Source of the DNA: Acanthosepion lycidas
Taxonomy: Eukaryota > Mollusca > Cephalopoda > Sepiida > Sepiidae
Direction: 5' to 3'
NCBI GenBank assembly: GCA_963932145.1
Contig: OZ010599.1
Span: 44,276,844-44,340,843, forward strand
Length of the DNA stretch: 64,000 nucleotides
The translations under genes and the position numbers were made by a program. The notes under the pieces are model-generated. The model saw only the letters and a program-made list of their open reading frames with translations, did no database searches and was not told the origin of the DNA. Of the stretch, positions 1-10,529 are shown piece after piece (positions within the stretch are counted from its first letter, which is position 1; every line of letters begins with the position of its first letter).

Positions 1-50
1 AGATAATGAAAAAATTTAAAAAAGTAAGCTGAATAAAATTATTATAATTT

Positions 51-590
51 ATGAATAATTATTATATTAGGTTAGTACACAAAATACATGCACAATCTAT
101 TGTAATAAAAATCATATTGCCAGCCACTCCTAGATCCTTCTACATTAATGCAGGTGTCTTCCAAGTCTCTAACCTTAGACATACTTTGTTTCTTATCTTC
201 ATCAATGATTTTGCCAATGCCATCAGTTCCCAATTAGACATTTGTGCTGATGACATGACTCTTTACACCTTTATAGTAAGTCACATAGATTTGATGAAGT
301 AAATCTGGTAAATGATCTCTGAAATGTCCTTAAATTTGTTGTTAGTTGGGGCAAGAAATGCCTTCTAAACTTTAATGCCTCCAAAATGAAACTGCTGTCT
401 TTTAGTCATCTTAGAGAATCATTTTTGTCTTCCATCAGTATGGCTGATGCTAACCAACTATCAATTTATTGCACCTCCTCGATATCACGTTTTCCACTAA
501 AGCAAAGTGGAATGATTATATTGAGTCAATTGCTATATAATTTGCTAGACAATTGCTATGTCCTATTTCAACAAATTCTATAAATTTTAA
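51..590 (+). pseudogene. LINE reverse transcriptase fragment (decayed)
   Basis: This is a decayed piece of a non-LTR retrotransposon reverse transcriptase. One frame (51-302) reads INAG, then LFLIFINDFANAISSQLDI, then CADD at 243-254, where an active enzyme has YADD (motif C). The usual PQG segment before it is altered (VFQVS). A second frame (386-583) continues with KLLSFSHLRESF, the segment that normally follows motif C in this type of LINE, so there is a frameshift between about 300 and 386. No start, endonuclease domain or 3' end is seen. It resembles jockey/CR1-like LINEs, but the clade is not certain. It is not expected to be functional. Confidence 0.75.
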
Positions 591-869
591 GCCATAATTG
601 TCAGTTTCACAATAGACTTGACCAACAGCTGGTGACATTTGATAATTGAGCTTGTCATGAAACTGACATTTATGTGTGCAAGTTTATAAAAACTGAGATT
701 TTTTTGTTTTTTTTTAAATAAAATTTATTCATTCGTTTATAAATGAATATCACATTTAATTAATATAAATTTCAATAAATATCAATCATTTCTATACAGG
801 GCTTTGTCCTGGCTCTGTCATTCATACTGAGCATTGTTAAAAAACATGCTAATATATTATCACAGTTTC

Positions 870-937
<68 letters not shown>

Positions 938-1025
938 CACACTATCACAAAAACACATATACAGTCTCTCTGAAGTTATTATGTAAATCACATCAACCTT
1001 AATTTGTTTTGAAAATTTTTTTATC
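591..1025. other. AT-rich spacer with (TA)n
   Basis: No gene is seen. The stretch is AT-rich and ends in a long TA dinucleotide tract (871-938). Confidence 0.6.
871..938. repeat. (TA)n microsatellite
   Basis: An almost pure TA dinucleotide run with one TG interruption near 922. Similar tracts recur throughout the window. Confidence 0.95.
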
Positions 1026-1039
1026 TAATTTTAAACAAC

Positions 1040-2036
1040 ATTAAAAGCGCCATCTTGAAAATTGAACCTGCTGAAGTAAAAAAAGGAAAATAGATGAAGA
1101 AAAAAAATGAATGGATGACAGATGAGATTCTTGAAATGATGAAAAGGAGACAAGAAACAGTGCCAAGACATGAAACAGAATATAGCACATGACACAAAGA
1201 AATACGGAACAAATGCAGACAGGCAAAAGAGGAATGACGCAATGAAAAGTGTGCAGAAATAGAAAGAATGAACATCACAGATAAAGCAGATATGCAAAAA
1301 AAAAAATGTTAAGAGAACTAATAAGACAAAAGACATGCATAAAATCCAAAGATGGAATGATGATACTAGAGAAAGAAAAATAGCTCAGCGATAGAACAAG
1401 AACTCTTTCATGACAAAAGAGAACAACTTGTAATACACAGAAATATTGATGGACTGGAAATATTAAAAACTGAAGTGGAAGCTGCACTGGCCAAATTGAA
1501 CAGAAACAAAGTAGCAGGGCCAGACGGAATTGTTATAGAGAAGCTGGAAGCCTTAGATGATTTTGGCATGAACAAGATTACAGAAATATTAAATGAAATT
1601 GACAACAGTGGCGATATACCGGAAAACCTAAGTATATCTATTTTCATAGCACTGCCTAAGAAACCAGGTGCAAACGAATGTGAACTTCATCTGACAATCA
1701 GCCTAATAAGCCATGTAACAAAACTCATCATCCGAATTCTGATGAATAGAGCATGTAGCAGAATCATACAGAAGATAGGACAAGAACAGTGCAGGTCCAT
1801 CAAAGACACTGGAACAAGGAATGTGATATTTACACTTAGAATGTTACCAAAAAGAGCAATACAAATGCAGAAGGATGTGTAACTATGTAGATTATGCAAA
1901 GGTTTTTGATAAAGTATGCCACAAAGATATGTTGGAACTGCTCAGCAACCTTGACATATTTGGGAAGGATATTAGAATAATCAAGAACCGATGCTGGCAG
2001 CAAACTGCCTGCATACGGATAGAAAATGAGTTCAGC

Positions 2037-2074
<38 letters not shown>

Positions 2075-2935
2075 GTGTGAGGCAAGGATGTGTCCTCTCA
2101 TTGGAATTATTCAACCTATACAGTGAGGAAATTGTGAGAGAATTAGATGTCCTATCAGGATTCATTATTGGCAGCCATAATCTTAACATAAGATATGCAG
2201 ATGACACAGTTTTGATAGCAGACATGGAAAAAAAAACTACAAAAGTTCCTACAGAAGATAGCAAAAGGAAAGTGACAAGAAAGGATTAACCATTAACTGG
2301 TTGTTACAAAAGGATGAACCCAACATGCAAATTACAAATCGTATAAAGATTTATATATGTGGGAAATGTTCTAACAGAAGACAGAAGGTGCAACAGTGAA
2401 AACCCAAAGACGCATTGGGGTAGCCAAAAAGGCATTCTGAAAGCTAAGTAGAGTATTAGGAGACAGAAAAACTTTGTTAGAAACAACAAAAAGAGTACTG
2501 AACTGTTATATGATATCTCTCTTCCTATTTGGCAGTGAATGCTGGCTGATCTCCTCAAAGATGTAAAAGAGACTTGAGGCAACAGAAGGATGCTGAGGAT
2601 ATCATGGACCAAACATCAGCAATGACAAGGTTTTAGAGAAATAGAAACAAAAAAGACACTTATACTTAACATCAGGAAGAGACAGTTGAAATTTCTGGAG
2701 CAAATTAAGAGGAAAGAGTGCTTGGAAAATCTATTACTCACAGGACAGATTGAGGGCAAGAGGGACAGAAGAAAATAGTGCATGACATACTTGATGAGTG
2801 GAACAATGTTTAGTGAAAATAACAAGATGGTGGAACAGGGTTTAGGAGAAATAACGAAAAGACAAATTTTATTAAGAGCTACAAAAGACAGGAAATTACG
2901 GAGATCCATAATTGTCTATGTCAAGTGATGTGCAG
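1040..2935 (+). pseudogene. Degraded LINE ORF2 with reverse transcriptase and 3' region
   Basis: This is the longest transposon coding remnant in the window. Reading along the + strand with several frame changes gives the pre-RT linker (1110-1475, MTDEILEMMKRRQET-like), the finger region with AGPDGI near 1517-1534 (frame 1475-1882), motif A as DYAKVFDKV near 1887-1913 (frame 1875-2126), motif B as GVRQGC just after a TA repeat, and motif C YADD at 2194-2205 (frame 2077-2289). Post-RT sequence follows to about 2930, ending in a TKDRKLRRSII-like segment. Stops and frameshifts are scattered through it, and a (TA)n tract (2039-2069) splits motifs A and B. The text resembles RTE-like endonuclease-reverse transcriptases annotated in many invertebrates; the clade name is inferred from memory. 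No endonuclease domain is present, as in a 5'-truncated insertion. Confidence 0.88.
2039..2069. repeat. (TA)n tract inside LINE ORF
   Basis: A TA dinucleotide tract sits between the coding stretches for RT motifs A and B and breaks the frame. It translates as an IYIYIY run in neighbouring frames. Confidence 0.9.
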
Positions 2936-3555
2936 AGGGGTATGGTGATGTTTGGTGATGAACTCCTTCATTGTATGCTCCTAAGCCTCAAGTAGGTGGA
3001 GCGGGCCTACAGGACCTAGTACTGAGAAATGTGAGAAAGGAAGACATTTTAAATATGTAAAAGCATATGAAATATGAAATAAACACATTATTCAAATTAA
3101 ATATAAACTAAATTTTTATTTCACTCTTTGATTGGATGCCCTCTGCCCCCTCCTTTCTGCACCTTACGGAGGGGACATGGCACATAAAGACCAAGAAGAA
3201 GTAAAAAATGTAACAAAATTAATGTATTGCTGGTTGTTATTGAAAAGGTTCATTATAAGATGTAGGTGCTTCAAAGACATATTGTATGTGTTGTTTAATT
3301 AATGATTTACCTGTTATTGAAGTAAAAAGTGATTTTCTGTTTTTTGCATAATAACTTCAGACTACAGTTTTTATAATAAATCCAATAACTTTAATAAAAC
3401 ATGTTGAAACTACCTAAAAATTTAACTCAAGATTTGTTTTGATATTTAAATTCTTTGTTTAAAATTTGCCAAACATTTTTCAATGCAAATTCATGTTATT
3501 GAGATTTACATGAATTACGCAATAACTTTAGATGGACAGTAATTACTTTAATTAC
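2936..3555. other. LINE 3' flank and AT-rich spacer
   Basis: The first 200 bases probably hold the untranslated 3' tail of the LINE at 1040-2935. The rest is AT-rich with no recognised feature. Confidence 0.4.
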
Positions 3556-3560
3556 TGTTT

Positions 3561-3561
3561 T

Positions 3562-3620
<59 letters not shown>
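3561..3620. repeat. (CA)n-(TA)n compound microsatellite
   Basis: A CA run (about 3561-3586) passes directly into a TA run with one TG interruption. Confidence 0.95.
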
Positions 3621-3656
3621 GCGTATTGGGGAAGCAGACCATTATTCAAACATATA

Positions 3657-3722
3657 TTGTTAAATATAACAGACAATGAATGTCTATTATGTTTGATCAT
3701 GAACTGTTGTTATATTTAACAA
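3657..3722. repeat. 15-bp inverted repeat (hairpin)
   Basis: Arms 3657-3671 and 3708-3722 are exact reverse complements (TTGTTAAATATAACA), separated by 36 bases. The right arm abuts the SINE-like sequence that starts at about 3723. Confidence 0.8.
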
Positions 3723-3825
3723 TCGGGTTTTGATCCTGGCTTGAAGCAATTGGATGTCTAGCTGCACTGATAGAGCGAAACAGGCTTGTATGTGGATGAC
3801 ATTATTATGCTTTCATAAAATTTTG
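3723..3825 (+). repeat. SINE-like fragment, headless copy
   Basis: From a GGGTTTTGATCC B-box-like string at about 3724, this segment matches the copy at about 4027-4112 (TTGAAGCAAT, ATGTCTAGCT, CACTGAT, AACAGGC.TGTATGT). The left part of the SINE is missing. Confidence 0.65.
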
Positions 3826-3979
3826 GTTGAGCACTGTTGAGAGATAGGGTAATTCTAAACAGCAGCTGTTTCCGCGAACACAATGCTCTTCATTGAAAAT
3901 GAATTGAGCACTATGCCTGTCTGGCATTTGTTCACATTCATAAAAAGTAATATGCTACATTTCCCTTTCCCTCTGCCTT

Positions 3980-4112
3980 GTGGTGATAGCTCAGGGGTAG
4001 AAATTTTGACTAATGCCAAATCTGTCGGGTTTCAATCCTGACTTGAAGCAATCAGATGTCTAGCTACACTGATGAGCTGTGATACAGCAAAACAGGCCTG
4101 TATGTAGATGAC
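3980..4112 (+). repeat. tRNA-derived SINE copy
   Basis: The copy begins with a tRNA-like head. It has an A-box-like TAGCTCAGGGGTAG at about 3989-4002 and a B-box-like GGGTTTCAATCC at about 4027-4038, a spacing expected of an internal RNA polymerase III promoter. The body then matches 3723-3825, and the copy ends in a (TA)n tract. The sequence departs from a functional tRNA, so it is called a SINE rather than a tRNA gene. The source tRNA was not identified. Confidence 0.7.

Positions 4113-4113
<1 letters not shown>

Positions 4114-4152
<39 letters not shown>
4114..4152. repeat. (TA)n microsatellite
   Basis: TA dinucleotide tract forming the tail of the SINE copy to its left. Confidence 0.95.
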
Positions 4153-4154
<2 letters not shown>

Positions 4155-4385
4155 GCTTTAATTGCTAGATCTTTCTGGGTAAATTTGCATCTAGGTTCTT
4201 ACAATGTTTCACTTTTCCTGGCAGATCTTCTATTATCACAATGTGAGATACTTGATAAAAAAGTGATAGAAGTGTTATAGTAAGCATTTGGTAGTGTGAG
4301 AAAGGAATAACAGTGATTACATTTGAACAATGTTGATTGTTGGCATGTTGTACAGGTATGTTGAAGGTATGTTTTAGTGGCATGT

Positions 4386-4695
4386 CATCAGGATGGCAGT
4401 CAGGTGTAAGGATAGCACTAGGTATTGATCTAATTCTTGTGCAGGCTTTGTGTTAGGTTGCAGGATAGAGTTGGTGCCTGTTTTGATTGATCGAGGTCAT
4501 GGTGGAGGGTAGTATATTGTATAGATATGTCAAAGCTAGGTGAAATCTCATTTTTAGTGAGCAATCAGTCAGGATAGCAATCTGGTGTAAGTATAGCACT
4601 GGGAGTTGACCTGTTTCTTGTGCTGGCCTGGCTGAAGTCACAGGATATAGTCGGTGCATGTTTGGTTAATATAGGACACTGTGGTAGGTCGTTTC
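4386..4695 (+). repeat. Two-copy direct repeat, about 177-bp offset
   Basis: The segment from about 4386 (GATGGCAGTCAGGTGTAAGG, then TAGCACT, GATC, TTCTTGTGC) recurs diverged from about 4563 (GATAGCAATCTGGTGTAAGT, TAGCACT, GACC, TTCTTGTGC). It is an old tandem duplication of unknown origin. Confidence 0.7.
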
Positions 4696-4764
4696 ATTGG
4701 TTGGTAGACCTTTTGTGTTGAACTAGGGTGATGTTGGATTGGCATCGAGTTGGTTGATTGAGAG

Positions 4765-5250
4765 GTTTGCATGCTTGCAGAGTCAGAGTAGCTTCCTTGC
4801 AGAGTCGGAGTCACTTGTTTGGCAGAGTCATTGTTTGTGGAGTCTGGGTTGCTTGGTTGCTTGCAGTGGTAGCTTGGTTGGGGAGTCAGAGTTGCTGTGT
4901 GTAGAGTCAGAGGTGCTTGGTTGCAAAGTCGGAGTCACTTGGTTGTGGGGTTGGCTTGTTTGCAGAGTTGGATTTGCTGGTGGTGAAGAATGTTTGTAGC
5001 TTGGTGTTGACATTGAGATGTTATCAAGTCTGTATTTGCTGAGGTAACAGTGTGTGTCGAATATGAGATGTTGTCATCTCAGTATTTGCCGAGGTGACAG
5101 CATTGTTGGCGATGGAGGCTGGGTGGTGTCAAAGCTTGATAGTCAGTTGTTTGTGGTTAGTGTTTGCCGAGGTGATGAAATTGAGGTGGTTAATCCAGCA
5201 TGGGGAGTGGTAACAGTTGTTGAGAGGGTGTGGCCACGTTGAGAGGAGGC
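4765..5250 (+). repeat. Degenerate short tandem repeats, GT-rich
   Basis: From 4770 to 4990 a unit of roughly 25-35 bases built on GCAGAGTCGGAGTCACTTGG recurs with heavy divergence. From 5010 to 5190 a second motif (GAGATGTT.TCA..TC, GTATTTGC.GAGGT.AC) recurs about three times. Short frames across it (for example 4739-4999 +, 4828-5013 -) are repeat translations and not genes. The + strand is low in C and rich in G and T, unlike its surroundings. Confidence 0.6.
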
Positions 5251-5790
5251 GGTAACGGTTATGGAATTGGCAGTGGCAGTAACAGCAGCATCCTGTGTGA
5301 CGGCCAGCTGCATGCCAAGCCGCAATTGCTGGTGTTGTTCTCAGAGACCTCCTTTTAAGTTGGTTTGGTAGTCCCCACATGCATCGCTCTCTGGCAGGAA
5401 TGTTCACAATTGACCACTGCCAGAGCTCGCTTCATAGACTGGATGTGATGGGTGGAACCAAATGTGCAAAAAACGACTTTTGTTATTTTGTTCTCTGCAT
5501 TTGTGGTGTTCACATCTTGAACGTGTAGAATGAATCAGAAAGAGATCTAATTGCAATGCAGTATAACAAAAGCATGAACAAAAAAAAAAAAAAAAGAAAG
5601 AAAAGAAAAAGAGGCTAAATAATATTGGCCAGACTATAGTATATATACTCAAGCACATATTTAAAAATAAAATTAAAATTAAATTAAAAGTTAAAAATGT
5701 CAGCGTTCCCTATCCTTCATGAACATGTGTAGTCGCATCAACGTAAGCTTGATAAAGTCCTAAAAGATGAAACGTGTCACTCAAAAAATT
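5251..5790. other. Unassigned, locally GC-richer segment with poly-A
   Basis: 5250-5470 is GC-richer than its surroundings. An A-rich run follows at about 5579-5612. No recognised protein or RNA gene is seen. Confidence 0.4.
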
Positions 5791-5796
5791 ATAATA

Positions 5797-6596
5797 CACA
5801 GGTATACCTCATGTTACGTCGTTTCGAGTTAAGTCGTTCTCGATTATACGTCGTTTGTCAAAAAATATATATGGAAAAATAAAAATCAAGTTTAAGTTAT
5901 TTTATTCGACTTTACGTCTGTCCGCCACAAATATTGAAGTCGAACGTAATCACTAGAAAAGCATTAAAAGAACATAAAACCATATTACTGTACAATAAGA
6001 ATAAAATTATATAAAATCATATTGAATACGCTCATTTTAATTAATCATTATAAATCCTAGGGAACGAATTATGAAAACAACGTCTGTTGATGTTGACGAT
6101 CCACAGCCATCTATGCCCGCGATGTAAATAAACAAATTGAATGTATTAATAAATTTAACATAAATTAGTTTATTTTCTACTATTACAAAATAATTTAATA
6201 ACTGTAGTGTATTTGTTACTTAACCATACAAAATCATCTTGTTTTAATGTCTTTTGTTTTAATGTCAAAAAAGAGTCCGCGATGTACTGTAAAGATCTCT
6301 GAATTGTTAACATCTAAATTTTTACAAGTACGTACGTACATGTATTCGTAAATTTAGATTACTTTTCTCTGTACTATATTAAAAACTAAAATTAATTTGT
6401 TTGTAAGCTTAAAATAGATTCTTACTGACCATATATTGTTAAAAATGAATTTATAAATAAAATACAGAACTGGAAATGGTTATAACTTATGTGGTTTAGC
6501 TTAGTGACAAGTAAATTCGGGGGCAATTATTTAAATTCGACTTAAGCCTCCACCCCTGGAACAAATTACTGAGGTAAGGTGAGGTATACCTGAGTG
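5797..6596. mobile_element. Pogo/Tigger-like non-autonomous DNA transposon
   Basis: The left end reads CACAGGTATACCTCA, and the right end, reverse-complemented, reads CACTCAGGTATACCTCA. TA dinucleotides sit immediately outside both (5795-5796 and 6597-6598). Terminal repeats with CAGG.ATACCTC and a TA target are typical of Tigger elements of the pogo group. The interior is AT-rich with no transposase-like frame, so the copy depends on a partner. Length is 800 bp. The two-base difference between the ends suggests age. Confidence 0.72.
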
Positions 6597-6598
6597 TA

Positions 6599-7842
6599 AT
6601 CTGTCATTGATTTTCCTGACATAGTTCTGACAGATAAAAAAATGTATATATCGTTTACCCAAATTATACACTGGCATATAAATGTTTGGCACCAACTAAA
6701 ACTAATATAGACCTTTATTGTTTTCCTGTATGATTTCAGTGTGTCTGTGGACCCAGACGAATGGAAATAAGTTCTTGCGTTTTTGTATGTACCATGTAAC
6801 ACTGGAGACGATAAAGTCATGATAATATACACATTTCTAATTAGGAATTGTTTAGATTTCTTAACTTAACATGAGTCAGTGTAAAGTGCTCTGGGAGAAT
6901 TAAATAAAATCGATAAATAAAAGAATATTAATGAATAATAAAAAAAGAAATACATTTTCCTATGATACTAAGAGTAAAGGAATTGGAAATACGATTACTC
7001 TACTTGACTTTGTGAAACGCCGTTAAGTTGAAGTCTATAAAAAGGCAAATATTTCCTCACTCACTCTCTTTCTCCTTCTTGTTCCAAGATGCAGAAATAT
7101 GTGGGAGACGGACGGTCCCGCTGGGACACGTTAGTTTTCCTGGTTCACTGATGACTGACACAGTTTTTCCACTTTCCAGTGCATGGATTTGGTTGCTCCA
7201 ACTCAGCACAAGGCTGACTTGAGGTTAACCATTATAACTATGCTTATACTTACTTACCCTAACTCCTGAACTAAAAAGAAAATGGATATACCTAAGAGGC
7301 ATCAAGAACTTCTTTTCACTACAGTGAAGGAAGATTGAATGATCCGTGCTAGAAAATGATTGAATGATCCGTGCTAGAAACCTAACATTTTGCATGCTTC
7401 TTCTTTAATTGTCTATACAACTAAAATACACACAACCTTCAAATTCCAACTGACTACCTTTTAAATTTCATCGTGCCTTGGAAAGTCATTGCATTTGAGC
7501 ATTAGCATACTTTTGTACAGGGTAGCATGTTCATCTGCTGCTATATGAAATTTGAGGCCCTTCTCAAAAAAAAAAAAAAAAAAATTCAGTAAAAAAATTC
7601 AAAATAATTATACGTGATTATTATTTATTAATGATTATAAAAATTATCATTTATTAATAATTATAAAATTAAATTAGTTACAAAATGTTCAATTTTAACT
7701 AATTAATTGATTTATTCCATTTGCAGCCTAGAAAATAATTGCTGCCCTTAACAATTAGCAAATATTCAGTATAAATATTTAAACAAAACTAAATTTAAGA
7801 ATAATCCCTTTTTTATTTAAATCATTCTTTTCTACAATTTTT
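6599..7842. other. Unassigned sequence
   Basis: No gene is recognised. A pyrimidine-rich tract followed by AG lies at about 7060-7090 and resembles a splice acceptor, but the frame that follows (to 7222) matches nothing known to me. A 25-bp perfect tandem duplication (GATTGAATGATCCGTGCTAG core) lies at 7333-7382, and a poly-A run at about 7566-7584. Confidence 0.4.
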
Positions 7843-8460
7843 CTCAAGCAAAATCATCAATAATTTCATCAAAAGGAGAGCAGGTTAGGTTGTTAGTTTT
7901 TATACACAGAAGACTTAAGTGCATCCAGTTTATCTTGCAACATGTTTGTTCAAATTTCATTTATATATTCTTTCTAAGTGTAAAAAAAGATCTTTCTCCT
8001 GAGCAATTTGTAATCATCAGACATAGGAATAATTGTAAAACGCCTTCTGCATTTGGGGAAAGCTTAATGAATTTTGTCTTTGTAGATTATTTGATATAGA
8101 AACTTGTGGCTGACATGTTCATCATTTGGATAATTTTGCTTCTCATGAACATGAAAATGTTTCAATTCACCTAACAGGTTCCTGTTGACACCGTCAGGAA
8201 ATTCTTGAATAATTGCTATTACTGCATCTCACATAGTTGTCTTTCTGAAGAATGGAAATCTGCTAGAAATGGAAATTTCTCTGCAACAGAATTATATAAT
8301 GTTGCTTTTTTATTCAAGTTCATGCAAAATGCATCCACAATATGAATAAAAGATTTGATTCTTAATTTATTTCTTGAAGATAAGTTCTTCAGTTGCATTC
8401 AAATCAATTTGTTTCGTTTTGAAAGAAAGTCTTTCAAACTTAATGTACCATACAGTATTT
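7843..8460 (-). pseudogene. hAT-family transposase C-terminal remnant
   Basis: Read on the minus strand, the segment gives NAEGVLQLFLCLMITNCSGE, RSFFTLRKNI (NCSGERSF at 7985-8008), then after a stop a piece like NWMHLSLLCI and finally DEIIDDFA. This order is characteristic of the hAT C-terminal dimerisation region, in which a SGERSFS box is followed by an LNxLxLLSI helix. Upstream (8100-8420) reads AFCMNLNKKATLYNSVAEKF-like text with stops. Frameshifts and stops mark it as dead. It resembles the hAT branch related to ZMYM/P52rIPK-type proteins; that placement is from memory. Confidence 0.75.
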
Positions 8461-8485
8461 TAAAGTTGTCATTATTACCATAATG

Positions 8486-8487
<2 letters not shown>

Positions 8488-8524
<37 letters not shown>
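8488..8524. repeat. (TA)n microsatellite
   Basis: TA dinucleotide tract. Confidence 0.95.
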
Positions 8525-8526
<2 letters not shown>

Positions 8527-8684
8527 TTTATTATAGGACATTTGAACATATATAGTACTGCTACATCAATACATTAACGTTTTGATGCACATCATAGCAT
8601 CTCAACAAGTGGTGGTAAATGATAGTTATAACAATTTTTAATATTACTTATAAAACATCTCAGTTGCGCGAAAAAAATGTAATA

Positions 8685-8786
8685 TTAGGTTGGTGCAAAA
8701 ATAATGACGTAATAATGTCGTTTTTTGACGTTAAAAAATACGTCAAAAAACGACTTTATTACGTCATTATTTTTGCACCAACCTAA
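8685..8786. mobile_element. Mariner-derived MITE, near-perfect palindrome
   Basis: This is a 102-bp element starting TTAGGTTGGTGCAAAAATAA and ending in its reverse complement, flanked by TA on both sides (8683-8684, 8787-8788). The arms are about 47 bp with one mismatch and leave a short A-rich loop. A TTAGGTTGGTGCAAAA terminus and a TA target match mariner elements, including those behind the human MADE1 MITE. There is no coding capacity. The transcript would fold into one long hairpin. Confidence 0.9.
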
Positions 8787-8920
8787 TAAATAAAGACATA
8801 ATATATAATCTCCTCAAAAAGAAAACAGAAGAGAGACTTGTGTTTGTCCTTCTTTCTTTTTTCTTTTCTTTTTTGAATTAATGTTATGAACATTTGAATT
8901 TGATTTGTTCTCATTGCATT

Positions 8921-8922
<2 letters not shown>

Positions 8923-8968
<46 letters not shown>
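8923..8968. repeat. (TA)n microsatellite
   Basis: A TA tract that supplies the TA insertion site of the MITE starting at 8969. Confidence 0.95.
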
Positions 8969-8971
<3 letters not shown>

Positions 8972-9153
8972 TGTAACCCGGATATAAGAGAGTTGTCGGG
9001 ACCAGAGAAGAAGTCTCTTATATCCGGGTCTCTCTTATATCCGGGTTTGGTCGATTTTGTTTACATTAACACAGGCTCTAATTTGGGACCAGAGAAAATC
9101 TCTTATATCCGGGTTTCTCTTATATCAGGGTATCTTATATCCGGGTTACACTG
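8969..9153. mobile_element. 185-bp pogo-like MITE with CAGTG termini
   Basis: Terminal inverted repeats CAGTGTAACCCGGATATAAG plus one more A (21 bp) are exact at the two ends, and TA dinucleotides flank them (8967-8968, 9154-9155). Inside, the sub-terminal motif CTCTTATATCCGGGT recurs several times in the same orientation as the right end, suggesting multiple transposase-binding sites. The CAG start and TA target fit pogo/Tigger-type elements. An open frame across it (8894-9160) is incidental. Confidence 0.85.
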
Positions 9154-9186
9154 TATATAATTTTTGATGATTTAGTGCTAGAGAAT

Positions 9187-9411
9187 AACGACTAATGACA
9201 TTATTCGGAGTATTGTCCTCATTTTTGTTGCCATATTTATCACAACAACATTTCAGGTGTTGTACATTCCGGCCTTCTTCAGGTGGTTGAAATGTCAAAT
9301 TGAAGCCTTCATTTCACTCACTGGGGTAGACTGTTCTAGTTCCCCGTGCCATGTCTAATGGATGTCAGTTATCAGTTATCTCCTGTTAATTCGCCTCATT
9401 AAGCATACACT
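9187..9411 (-). repeat. SINE body copy 1 (tRNA head missing)
   Basis: This segment shares GCCATATTTAT.ACAA, CCGGCCTTCTTCAGGTGGTT, CACTGGGGTAGAC and GTCA.TTATCAGTTATCTCC with 46186-46480. The copy at 46.2 kb has a tRNA-like head on the minus strand, so the orientation here is taken as minus. The head is absent, as expected of a 5'-truncated SINE insertion. Confidence 0.75.
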
Positions 9412-10525
9412 TAAGAGTCGTAAAAAGTAATTCCAAGCCATTGGAGTTCCAAATGTGTCCATAATATTACAAAGTCATATATAGAAGCTTTTAGGAATGC
9501 ATATGAAACAAATTCTTTGTTTTTCCTTTCAAGTCAAATTATCTCATTAAGCATCTGAACTGGGCCAAGCAATATATAAAACAGCATTTCCAAAAAGTGA
9601 TATTCATAGACAAGTATAAGGCAGCACTGGATGGTTCCAACAGTTCTTCAAATCGGCATTACTTGAAAGAGGAACCTAAGTTGGTTTGCTTGTGATGTTA
9701 ACAAGTAGATGGAAAGGTTATGTTTTGGTGGGGGATCATTGGTAAGGAGTTGATTGTCCCCTGAAATGCAATGGTAACAGTAATGCTTTATTAACTGTTT
9801 CTTAATAAAGAAAAATTTGGCATTCATTGCCTCAGCAGCTTGTACTACTTTTGGTTGAAATGTATAAAATCTTTCTCTAAAAGAAATTCTTTCTCTAAAA
9901 AAGGATTTTCCAGGAAAATAGGTTTCTCAAGTCCAGTATCATTTATCACCCTTTCCAGTACTAATGAGGGTTTCCTTCTTAACCTTTTATTGGGATGTCA
10001 TGTGGAAGGTCAAGATCTTTATCGTGTCTCTGACTTACATGTGTTATTCGTTTTAGTTGCTGCTCAAGTTATTTTGTTTCTGTAATTTCGTACAGTGCTT
10101 TGTTTGTGATTCTGTAGCGCTAGTCAACAAGGTTCAAAGAACTGTGATCTTCATCAAGATCCATAGTCTTCACTCACTCAAATCCATTTTTAACCATTGA
10201 TGTGGATGATACAATTAAAAGGATCTTGTCTATCTGCACCAAATTCTACAAGACTAACTTTAAGATGGAGTTTAAGAGTTGAAGAAGAAAGCAGCAACAT
10301 TCAAATGAGGACTAAAAATTGGAAAGTCACAAAATTTTGGTGCAATATAAATCTTTTGTACATGCGAAGCATCCAGAAATCTTGCAACATGAAATGGTAT
10401 TGAATTTATACTTTATATAGAAACAATCATTTTTTAAACGATTCCAAACTAACAAACAGATTATGTATAACAAAGAGACAAAATAAACTTTTCCCAGTTA
10501 CACTTATATATTGGTTCTAGGTAAA
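9412..10525. other. Unassigned sequence
   Basis: No recognised gene or transposon. Short frames (9840-10085, 10197-10403) have no family I recognise. Confidence 0.4.
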
Positions 10526-10529
10526 CCAT

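Noticed and set aside
3980..4040. tRNA gene
   Set aside because: A-box and B-box-like strings are present, but no cloverleaf stems or anticodon arm could be drawn; better explained as a SINE head.
4739..5242. Short frames in the G/T-rich repeat region (4739-4999, 5054-5242)
   Set aside because: They translate degenerate tandem units and share no protein family.
5330..5375. Minus-strand TATA-like CTTAAAAGGAGG as a promoter
   Set aside because: Single weak motif without CCAAT or initiator context; no downstream exon.
7028..7222. Possible exon after a polypyrimidine tract
   Set aside because: The acceptor-like tract is suggestive, but the frame has no known similarity and no donor or second exon was identified.
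8894..9160. 88-codon frame
   Set aside because: It spans a TA tract and a MITE; no coding content.
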